From Gammaproteobacteria bacterium (GTDB lineage Bacteria; Pseudomonadota; Gammaproteobacteria; Competibacterales; Competibacteraceae): a stretch of 64,000 nucleotides of DNA. Both the position numbers and the translations under genes were made by a program. The notes below the pieces were generated by a model, which did not search any database, was not told the origin of the DNA, and was given only the letters and a program-made list of their open reading frames with translations. Of this stretch, positions 32,843-40,185 are shown in pieces. How positions within the stretch are numbered: the first letter of the stretch is position 1; each line of letters starts with the position of its first letter. The stretch is taken from NCBI GenBank assembly GCA_024235135.1, contig JACKMZ010000013.1, forward strand, positions 1-64,000, in the 5' to 3' direction.

Positions 32843-33643
32843 TCACGGCGACGCCATGCTGCGTTGGGTGTCCCACCAAGCCGGTAAATCGGCGATGGAG
32901 TCCAGCACGGCATCCGGTTCGATGCCATGCTGGAAGTCCGAAGATCGAAATTTACCTGTTTTGACCAAGATGCCACATAGGCCGAGTTGTTGAGCACTGC
33001 CGATATCGGCGCGGATATCGTCACCGATCATCACGGTTTGGGAGGCTGGCTGACCCAAACGATCCAGCGCGGTTTGAAAGTAAGGCGCGGCGGGTTTGCC
33101 CAGCACCACCGCCCGAGTTTCCGTTGCGTGTTCCAGGGCTACGACGAACGGCGCCGTATCCAGGCGTAAACCGTCCGGGGCATGCCAATAGCGAGTCATG
33201 CCTAAAGCGATGAGTACCGGTTGGGGATTGTCCATCAACAGGCGGAAGGCGCGGTTCAGGGTCGCGAAATCCCAGCTTTCCCCCAGATCGCCCACAACGA
33301 CGGCGGCCGCCCCCTGTTCCGCGGTATCGCTCACCTGGGGAAGAGCACTGAATTCTTCCTGGGTCGCGGGGGATACGAACAAGGCAATGGGTCCGGATAC
33401 ATGCGTTTTCAACCAGGCGGCCGCCGCCACGGGTGGGGCAAGTATCTGGTCTTCCTGGACGGAGATGCCCAGTTGGCCCAGTTTCTCGACCAGCGCGCGA
33501 CGTGGGCGGGAAGTCGTGTTGGTCAGAAACATATGGGGAATCCGGCGCGCTTGAACCCAGGCCATGGCCTCGGGAGCGCCTGGGATGATTTCATCCTTTT
33601 GATAGAGTACACCGTCCAGGTCAAACAGGATTGCGTTCACCAT
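32843..33643 (-). CDS. HAD superfamily IIA phosphatase (NagD/LHPP-like)
   Basis: A 266-residue hydrolase with motif I FDLDGVLY (nucleophile Asp8), motif II FLTNTTSRP, a C2A cap in the middle, GKPAAPYF with the motif III lysine, and motif IV MIGDDIRADI. This is the class IIA plan of NagD, phosphoglycolate phosphatases and LHPP. The best match of overall length is the LHPP-like group. GGAG lies 8 bases upstream of the ATG. The substrate is not known. Confidence 0.88.
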   Translation of the reverse strand: MVNAILFDLDGVLYQKDEIIPGAPEAMAWVQARRIPHMFLTNTTSRPRRALVEKLGQLGISVQEDQILAPPVAAAAWLKTHVSGPIALFVSPATQEEFSALPQVSDTAEQGAAAVVVGDLGESWDFATLNRAFRLLMDNPQPVLIALGMTRYWHAPDGLRLDTAPFVVALEHATETRAVVLGKPAAPYFQTALDRLGQPASQTVMIGDDIRADIGSAQQLGLCGILVKTGKFRSSDFQHGIEPDAVLDSIADLPAWWDTQRSMASP

Positions 33644-34140
33644 CGATAATCTCCGGGTCGGCTAACCGTGCGATACGGACAAAGGATCGAGGTCATTAAA
33701 CCATGACTGTGGACAAACGACATTCTGCAAGCGATATTCCGTACTACCCGTAGTGTTTACTTACCCCAACGCGATGATCTCGGTTATCATCATCGGCCGA
33801 TGTGCTCGTTCATTACTTAATAAAAATTCCATTTCCCCGGCCCGTTGGTTTATCATCCGAACAAAGATTTTCGAGCGAATTAAATTATTTTAATATCTGT
33901 CCGCAATAGATTAATATTGATTATATTCAAAGCTTAATTTTCAATAACTTAAAAAATATGGCATGATAATTTCCGTTAAAGAGATAGCGTCTAAATCACT
34001 GTTTTATGCGGCTTTCTTTGAGTACCTTATCTTCTGTTGGAGCGATTGCGTTTGCTAGAATATTCCGTCAACCTGATAATTAAATGGCCTATCTTAGGCA
34101 TGAAAATTTATTATTAATAAGTCTGTCGTAGACAATATCA
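33644..34140. other. AT-rich leader before boxR
   Basis: About 500 bases, strongly AT-rich from 33780 onward, containing the promoter of boxR. I see no coding frame and no copy of the ATGCAAYATAATGC motif. It may contain binding sites I cannot define. Confidence 0.55.
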
Positions 34141-35103
34141 ATGGGTCCTGAAAAGCTGTCTAATGAGTCTGAAAAAGTGATGGAAACCAACGACACTATG
34201 AGTTTCTCTGGGGCGACACCTTCAGATCAATCATGCGTCGGCGTAGACGAGATCGGGCAGTATATTCAACAAATCGGCGAACGCATCCGAGGAATACGGG
34301 CGCGTCGTGGCATGATTCGTAAGCATCTCGCCAAGCATTCCGGTATTTCCGAAAGGTATCTCGCTCAGGCGGAAGCCGGAAAAGCCAACATTTCCATCGC
34401 GCTTTTGTATCGTATCGCTCAGGCACTGGAAGTGAAGCTGATTAATCTCCTGCCTGATGGCGAAGCGGCGGATTCGACAGCGCCCTTACTGGCATTGGTT
34501 CGCAATTTAAGTCCGAAGGACAGGGATTCCGCCTACGAGTTGTTGCAAACGCGATTTACCAAGGCGCAGAGCCAGATTCACGGCGTGGCGCTCATTGGCT
34601 TGCGGGGAGCGGGTAAAACCCGGCTTGGAAGCCTTCTTGCCGACGATTGTAAGGTTCCCTTCGTTCGCTTGGGCGATGTGATTCAAAAACTGGCCGGAAT
34701 GAGTATCGGTGAACTGTTCTCATTGGGTGGACAAAAAGCATATCGGCGAATCGAAATGCAGGCATTGGAACATGTCATGGAGAATTATCCGGCTTCCGTC
34801 ATCGAAGCGGGGGGCAGTCTGGTTTCTGAACCCAATACGTTCAATGCCCTGCGCAACTCCTACTATACGATCTGGCTCAAGGCGACACCCGAAGAGCATA
34901 TGAACAGGACATTGGCACAGGGCGATTTACGCCCAATGGAGGGGAATAAATACGCTCTTGAAGATTTGAAGTTGATTCTCAAGGAGCGAGAGCCAGATTA
35001 TCAATTGGCCGACTATATTTTGGATACGTCGGGGAGAAAAGTAGTCGAATGTCTGCTGGAACTCATCGCTCAATGCGAACCCTATTTGGTAAAGAAAGGA
35101 TAA
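34141..35103 (+). CDS. boxR: BoxR/BzdR-type regulator (HTH plus shikimate-kinase-like domain)
   Basis: A 320-residue protein. The N-terminal XRE helix-turn-helix lies about 43-100 (IGERIRGIRARRGMIRKHLA, SGISERYLAQAEAGKANIS). A C-terminal domain of about 170 residues resembles shikimate kinase, with Walker A GLRGAGKT (153-160) and EAGGSLVSEP. This fusion is specific to BzdR/BoxR regulators, which repress benzoate genes and are released by benzoyl-CoA binding to the kinase-like domain. It lies at the left border of the box cluster. The start is uncertain: the first ATG has no ribosome site and ATG 34180 or 34198 is possible. Confidence 0.92.
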   Translation: MGPEKLSNESEKVMETNDTMSFSGATPSDQSCVGVDEIGQYIQQIGERIRGIRARRGMIRKHLAKHSGISERYLAQAEAGKANISIALLYRIAQALEVKLINLLPDGEAADSTAPLLALVRNLSPKDRDSAYELLQTRFTKAQSQIHGVALIGLRGAGKTRLGSLLADDCKVPFVRLGDVIQKLAGMSIGELFSLGGQKAYRRIEMQALEHVMENYPASVIEAGGSLVSEPNTFNALRNSYYTIWLKATPEEHMNRTLAQGDLRPMEGNKYALEDLKLILKEREPDYQLADYILDTSGRKVVECLLELIAQCEPYLVKKG

Positions 35104-35246
35104 ACTCGTTATCCTGTAGCCAATGGATTCCGAGCGGAATGAATAGGGCCGGGGACGCTTTTATGGCTTTCATTGACGGATTCATCAAAACCGCCCGCGC
35201 CCTATTCGAAAGCGTAATACCTTTGGCATTGTAAAGCGGTTACGGG

Positions 35247-35714
35247 TTATTTTCCGATACGGGCCGCTTCACAGGACGCAATGTAATTCTGTATATCGTT
35301 GCGCATCCGTTCGGGTACGCTAATGGGCGTCATCGAACGGTTATCCACCATGCAGCAGGTGAAGCGCGCCTCGAAACTATCCACCTCGTCGCTGCGTTTT
35401 CCGAAGACCTTAAAGGATAAGGACTTGTCGCCAAGACGTTCCACCTCGACCGTGACCAGCAGGTCGTGCCGGGGTGTCAATGGGGCCTTGAAATCCATAT
35501 CGATATGCACGAAGGGCGTTCCCATGTGCAGATCCAGATTCAAGCGATACCAATCTAGGCTCACGACATCCTGAAACCAGTTTTCTATCGCTTCCATGGC
35601 GTAATCGAAAAAGCGAACCGTATAAACGATATGAGCGGCATCCGTGTGGCTCCAGTGAATCCGTCGTCGATAGGTGTACGGTGCGGTAGCGGGTTTCTCG
35701 ATAGAGTTCAGCAT
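35247..35714 (-). CDS. Hotdog-fold acyl-CoA thioesterase (4-hydroxybenzoyl-CoA thioesterase-like)
   Basis: A 155-residue hotdog protein with WSHTDAAHIVYTVRFFDYAM near the start, containing the catalytic Asp of the 4HBT family. It then has MGTPFVHIDMDFKAPLTPRHDLLVTVEVERLG and FEARFTCCMVD. I chose ATG 35714 with GGAA upstream; the longer frame has no similarity. It is the last of three minus-strand genes downstream of the operator at 37909. In a box cluster such an enzyme probably hydrolyses stalled CoA esters such as benzoyl-CoA or its hydroxylated by-products and so frees CoA. Confidence 0.88.
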   Translation of the reverse strand: MLNSIEKPATAPYTYRRRIHWSHTDAAHIVYTVRFFDYAMEAIENWFQDVVSLDWYRLNLDLHMGTPFVHIDMDFKAPLTPRHDLLVTVEVERLGDKSLSFKVFGKRSDEVDSFEARFTCCMVDNRSMTPISVPERMRNDIQNYIASCEAARIGK

Positions 35715-35826
35715 GATTTCCGGTTCGTCTTGGCGATTAGTTTGGCTGCGATGGCTGGATTTGAAAGGTCCGGCGCAGATTCTAAGCTTTTTGTGTGCGG
35801 ACCCCCAAAGGCCATTCGGAGATGAT

Positions 35827-36615
35827 TTAGCGTCCCGTAAACTGGGGGCGTCTTTTATCGAGAAAGGCGGCGAGTCCCTCCTTGGCGTCACCGGAGATGA
35901 ACAGCCGCTGTTGCAGTTCACGTTCCAGGGCCAGGCCGCTTTCCAAAGGGACTTCCAGACCGCTTTGCACGGCGCGTTTGATATGGCCTACCGCACGCGA
36001 GGCTTTGTTGGGCGGGCAGAAATCCTTTGCGAAGGCCATCACGTCCGTCCAGAAGCTTTCGTTGGGAAAAAGTCGGTTGACCAGTCCCAGGCGCTGGGCT
36101 TCCGCCGCATTCAGAGTATCTCCGTTGATCATCAGTTCGATGGCCTGGGTCTTGCCCAACAGCCGCGCCAACCGCTGGGTCCCCCCCGTGCCGGGCAAAA
36201 CCCCCAGCGATACTTCCGGCAAACCGATCTTGCCGCAGTTGGCCTTCGCGATGCGGATATCGGCGGCCAGCGCGACTTCCAATCCTCCGCCCACACAATG
36301 GCCGTTGAGCGCGGCGATGACCAGCTTGGGCGTATGTTCCAGCCGCAGCAGGGTTTCGTTGGCGTGCAGACAGAAATGGTATTTGAATTCCGGATCGGCT
36401 TTCGTGAGCATGTCGATGTCCGCCCCGGCGCAAAAGAACTTCTCGCCGGCGCCACGGAGCACCAGGACATGCACGGACGTATCGAAACGCGCCTTGAGAA
36501 TCGCATCGTCCAGTTGCCGGAACATTTCGTAGGAATAGCCGTTCACCGGCGGATTGCACAACTCCAGGACGGCAATGCCCTCTTGGGTCGTGTAATTGAC
36601 TAGATTGTCGTTCAA
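35827..36615 (-). CDS. Enoyl-CoA hydratase/isomerase (dehydroadipyl-CoA hydratase candidate)
   Basis: A 262-residue crotonase. Oxyanion-hole segments are FFCAGADIDML and GHCVGGGLEVALAADIRIA, with the catalytic-Glu region LPEVSLGVLPGTGGTQRLARLLG. In the box pathway a hydratase converts dehydroadipyl-CoA to 3-hydroxyadipyl-CoA after BoxD, and this is the only stand-alone hydratase in the window. It sits between the thioesterase and the MBL gene on the same strand. The exact substrate is inferred from context. Confidence 0.9.
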   Translation of the reverse strand: MNDNLVNYTTQEGIAVLELCNPPVNGYSYEMFRQLDDAILKARFDTSVHVLVLRGAGEKFFCAGADIDMLTKADPEFKYHFCLHANETLLRLEHTPKLVIAALNGHCVGGGLEVALAADIRIAKANCGKIGLPEVSLGVLPGTGGTQRLARLLGKTQAIELMINGDTLNAAEAQRLGLVNRLFPNESFWTDVMAFAKDFCPPNKASRAVGHIKRAVQSGLEVPLESGLALERELQQRLFISGDAKEGLAAFLDKRRPQFTGR

Positions 36616-36689
36616 GCCGAAGTTCTCCCAAATAGTTCAAGTCTGTCAGTCGATGAATGCGCGGGTCGTCCGAGGTTTGTGCGAACCGC

Positions 36690-37733
36690 TCAGACGGCTC
36701 GGGCCGGTTGTTGGAAGCGGATGATCCCATCCCCAGAATCCCTGATCCTTGCTATCGTTCCGGCGGCATCGAGCCGGTGCAAATGGGCGATCGCCTCGCC
36801 CATGGCGAACATCAGTTGGTGATTGTCCAAAGCGCGGGCGAACAGGAGATCCAAGACATCGGCGGCGGAGCGTGGCTCGTGGCAGGCCCGCTGCAGGGCC
36901 TGCAGACGCTCCCGATGATGGGCTTGCAACTGTTCGATGCGGGCCTGCAGTCCCTCGAAGACTAACCCATGCGAGGGCAGCACGCGCACCGACGGAGGAA
37001 GCTCCGCCAGGGTGGCCAACGATGCCAGGTAAGCCGCCAGTGGATCGCCCAGAGGATCGGCCGGCCCGACGCTGATGTTGGTGGTGATGGCCGGCAGGAC
37101 TTGATCGCCGGAGATCAGCACCTGCAATTGCCGACAATACAACGCGGCATGTTCGGGCGAATGGCCATGCCCCACCATGACGCGCCATTCACGCCCGCCG
37201 ATCGTGAGCATTTGACCATCCTGAATGGGGACGGTGGTTGCGGGAATGTCGGGCACCAGTTGCCGGTATCGGTTTCCCTGAGTCGCCAAGCGGCCGGCGC
37301 GTTGACCGTCGAGGCCATGCGCGGAAAATAAACCGGCGAGTCGTTGGCCAAATTCTTGCGATGAAGCCTGGTGGATGCGTGCCGCCGTCGCCGATTCTCC
37401 AGCCGTCATGAACACCGGGACCCGGAACTGTTCGCTGAGCCACGCCGCCTGCCCGATATGGTCCGGATGATAATGGGTCACGATGATCCGGCCCAGGGGG
37501 CGGCCCTCAAGACAGTTTTGAAAGGCTTCTTGCCACAGGGCCCGGATATTGCCCAGACCGATACCGGTGTCGACCAGCGTCCAGGCATCGCCTTCGTCCA
37601 GCAACCACAAATTGATGTGGTCCAGCGCAAAGGGCAGAGGGAACCGCAACCAATAGACGCCCTCCGCGACGGACTCTCGTGTCTTGCCGGGTATGGGGAT
37701 CGGGATGTCGGGATAATGGAGGGTGGATGGCAT
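36690..37733 (-). CDS. MBL-fold metallo-hydrolase
   Basis: A 347-residue metallo-beta-lactamase-fold protein with HYHPDH (His87, His89, Asp91, His92), a later GHGHSPEHAALY with metal His, and SGDQVLP with the bridging Asp. A C-terminal helical extension (DVLDLLFARALDNHQLMFAMGEAIAHLHRL) is typical of the LACTB2-like and related group. It is the first gene of the minus-strand operon with the hydratase and thioesterase, about 175 bases downstream of the 14-mer at 37909. The frame allows a GTG 14 codons earlier; neither start has a strong ribosome site. It is probably a thioester or lactone hydrolase. Confidence 0.85.
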   Translation of the reverse strand: MPSTLHYPDIPIPIPGKTRESVAEGVYWLRFPLPFALDHINLWLLDEGDAWTLVDTGIGLGNIRALWQEAFQNCLEGRPLGRIIVTHYHPDHIGQAAWLSEQFRVPVFMTAGESATAARIHQASSQEFGQRLAGLFSAHGLDGQRAGRLATQGNRYRQLVPDIPATTVPIQDGQMLTIGGREWRVMVGHGHSPEHAALYCRQLQVLISGDQVLPAITTNISVGPADPLGDPLAAYLASLATLAELPPSVRVLPSHGLVFEGLQARIEQLQAHHRERLQALQRACHEPRSAADVLDLLFARALDNHQLMFAMGEAIAHLHRLDAAGTIARIRDSGDGIIRFQQPARAV

Positions 37734-37908
37734 GAAGGTCTGTACAGCCTGCTTGACGATCGAATGTTGCGCCACGCCAGCGACGCGATGGGTGAATGGG
37801 CCGGAACGCTCTCGCTACGGACACCTCCGTGCGAGCGAGCAGCGCGCGATTTTTCAACTCCCTCGGTTTTCGCCCCTGTTCCTCGGCTTCCCATTGCGTG
37901 GGCGTGAT

Positions 37909-37923
37909 ATGCAATATAATGCA
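37909..37923. promoter_or_regulatory. Candidate BoxR operator, copy 1
   Basis: ATGCAATATAATGCA contains TGCA-N6-TGCA and matches the site at 55265 in 13 of 14 bases. It lies in the divergent region between the MBL operon and the GNAT gene. BzdR/BoxR proteins are known to recognise TGCA repeats. The assignment to BoxR is inference. Confidence 0.6.
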
Positions 37924-38317
37924 TGCCTTCTGAACAAACAATCCTCGGGAAGCCGACGGCGGTTTAGGTTGAAACCACTAATTTATCGTTCGAAGATGTA
38001 CGCGAAGCTTGCCAGCAAGAACGCGACGCTGGCGGGCGGGAAAATTGGACGGTGGTAATGGATTCACGGTCAACCGAATCGATTCGGCCGAAGTAGAAAG
38101 GATTCGTCGGGAAGCGCGAGGGTTCGAGAACTTTCGGAAACACCCGGTAGGCCGATGAGTTTGCCGTTATCAATGTGAGGTTCCAAGGATTCTCGCGCGC
38201 CAGCGATTGAACGCTGAGACAAAGCGCGAGTCGGATGTTGCAGCGCACTAATCGCGCGATGTGAGTCGTAAGCTGGCTATAGATCGAACTTTAGCCCTGT
38301 TGCAAAGGAACCTTGTG

Positions 38318-38914
38318 ATGTCTTTTTCCGATGAGATGATCTTGGCCGATGGCCAACGACTGCGACTTCGTCCGGTCATTCCAGAAGACCGGGAGCGTTT
38401 TGTCGCGGGGTTTGAACACCTGTCTCCCGAGAGCCGTTTCCAGCGTTTTCATGGACCCAAGCTCGCGCTGACGCCCCGTGAACTGGATTTTTATACGCAC
38501 TGCGATGGCCACGATCATCTGGCGATCGCTGCGGTCACCTTGAACGACGGCGAGGAAGGCCACGTCGTGGGGGTCGCCCGGGGAGTGCGGCTTCCCCAGG
38601 AACACGACATGGCCGAGGTCTCCCTGGCCGTGATCGACGATCTGCAGCGGCATGGGGTGGGTTATGCATTGATGCGGGCGCTCATGATGGAGGCCGCCAA
38701 TCAGCGCATCCGTTGGCTGCGCGCGCATGTATTCGCCGATAACATCGCCGTCCGCAACCTGCTGGATCGGATCGCCGGCGACCAGCAGATGCGCCGCGAA
38801 CAGGAATTGGAAATCGAAGTCGATTTTCCGAATCCCTACAGCTCGAAGCAGCAACGAACGGATCATCCGCGCCCCATTCATACGCAGCGATTCGAAAATC
38901 TTGCCGTGAACTGA
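38318..38914 (+). CDS. GNAT family N-acetyltransferase
   Basis: A 198-residue protein with a GNAT fold. LRLRPVIPEDRERFVAGFEHL and SPESRFQRFHG lie at the start, then AEVSLAVIDDLQRHGVGYALMRALM, which is motif A binding acetyl-CoA (the usual Q/RxxGxG/A appears as RHGVGYA). ATG 38318 has AAAGGAA upstream. Its N-terminal pattern is like the GNAT domain found in Pat-type protein acetyltransferases, which silence acyl-CoA ligases by lysine acetylation. Such an enzyme next to a benzoate-CoA ligase cluster could regulate the ligase; this is inference. Confidence 0.85.
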   Translation: MSFSDEMILADGQRLRLRPVIPEDRERFVAGFEHLSPESRFQRFHGPKLALTPRELDFYTHCDGHDHLAIAAVTLNDGEEGHVVGVARGVRLPQEHDMAEVSLAVIDDLQRHGVGYALMRALMMEAANQRIRWLRAHVFADNIAVRNLLDRIAGDQQMRREQELEIEVDFPNPYSSKQQRTDHPRPIHTQRFENLAVN

Positions 38915-38966
38915 ACGAGGCAAGACGTTGTCCGCGTGACGCTGGCGATAGTTTATGTTGCCGTCA

Positions 38967-40001
38967 TCAACTGGCCACCTGCAACACAAGCTTGCCGAAT
39001 TGCCGTCCCTGGTGCAGATGCTCCAGCGCATCAAGCACCTCTTCGAAGCGATAGACCCGCTCGATGGCCGGCGTGAATTGATGTTGCTCGGCCGCCAATA
39101 ACAAGCTTCTGAATTCATCCTGGGTTCCCAGGGTACTGCCGGTGATCTGCAATTGCCGGATAAAAACCCGCTGTAGATCGGCCTTGGGCTGCGGGCCGGT
39201 GGTGGCTCCGCAAGTAACGATGCGGCCACTGCGGCGTACCGCTCGCAGGCTGAGCGACCAAGTCGCCATTCCGACGTTGTCCACCACGGCATCCACGCCG
39301 CGATTCCCGGTGAGGCGCATCACCTCCTCGACGACATCCTGCTCACGGTAATTGATGCCGGCCTGAGCGCCGAGTTCGAGAGCAGTTTCCAGCTTGTCGG
39401 TGCTGCTCGATGTCACGATGGCTTGGGCGCCGGCTAGCCGGACGAATTGCAGGGCGGCCAACGCCACGCCACCTCCCACACCGTGGATCAGCACCGTTTC
39501 GGTAGGCCGAATACGGGCTTGGGTCATGACCATGCGCCAGGCGGTGAGATAGGCCGTGGGGAGAACGGCGGCGTCCTCGAACGATATTTCATCGGGCAAG
39601 GGAAACAGCATGTCGCTGGTCACGCAGATGAAGTCCGCGAAGCATCCGTGAATGTGCTCACCGGGTATCTTGCACTCCAGACAAAGCATCTGTTCGCCAC
39701 GGCGGCAGAACTCGCAACGCTGGCAGACCCGAGCGGGATAGATCACCACCCGGTCGCCGGGTTGCCAGCCCGTTACGTCGGAACCGACGGCATCAACGAC
39801 GCCCGCGCCGTCCACACCCATGATCAGCGGTAAATCGTGGGTGATGCCCAGCCCGGAATCGCGCATGTACAAATCGACATGATTGAGCGCCGAGGCATGA
39901 ATGCGGACTCGGACTTCATCGGCTCCCGGCTCGGGCGTGGGCTGTTCGCCTATCACCACGGAATCCGGATTGCCGTGGCTTTGCAGATAAATGGCTTTCA
40001 C
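38967..40001 (-). CDS. Zinc-type alcohol dehydrogenase / quinone oxidoreductase-like (MDR)
   Basis: A 344-residue medium-chain dehydrogenase/reductase. The structural-zinc lobe has four cysteines (93, 96, 99, 107). The NAD(P)-binding domain shows VLIHGVGGGVALAALQFVRLAG, with the Rossmann glycines, and TDKLETALELGAQAGINY. It lies at the distal end of the large minus-strand operon, 184 bases after the formate dehydrogenase gene. MDR genes occur in several box clusters, without an assigned step. The substrate is unknown. Confidence 0.88.
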   Translation of the reverse strand: MKAIYLQSHGNPDSVVIGEQPTPEPGADEVRVRIHASALNHVDLYMRDSGLGITHDLPLIMGVDGAGVVDAVGSDVTGWQPGDRVVIYPARVCQRCEFCRRGEQMLCLECKIPGEHIHGCFADFICVTSDMLFPLPDEISFEDAAVLPTAYLTAWRMVMTQARIRPTETVLIHGVGGGVALAALQFVRLAGAQAIVTSSSTDKLETALELGAQAGINYREQDVVEEVMRLTGNRGVDAVVDNVGMATWSLSLRAVRRSGRIVTCGATTGPQPKADLQRVFIRQLQITGSTLGTQDEFRSLLLAAEQHQFTPAIERVYRFEEVLDALEHLHQGRQFGKLVLQVAS

Positions 40002-40185
40002 TGAATAGCTCCGTTGAAATGACCGTGTTAACCCGTGCTAACTGGAGAGTGTCCCGGTTGCACGGGTATTCCAAGCAATTGGACACCGAGACGAGCCCTG
40101 CGGCTCATCTCGGCAATGTATTCACGCGCAATGGGATTGAAAAGCGGGTTTGGCGGGTCCCCAATCCGAGCGTCGATGGGGACAT

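Noticed and set aside
40017..40182. Minus-strand open stretch reading FNPIAREYIAEMSRRARL between fdsA and the MDR gene
   Set aside because: It reads smoothly but has no start codon before the conserved-looking part and no recognised family. It could be a remnant; not enough to call a gene.
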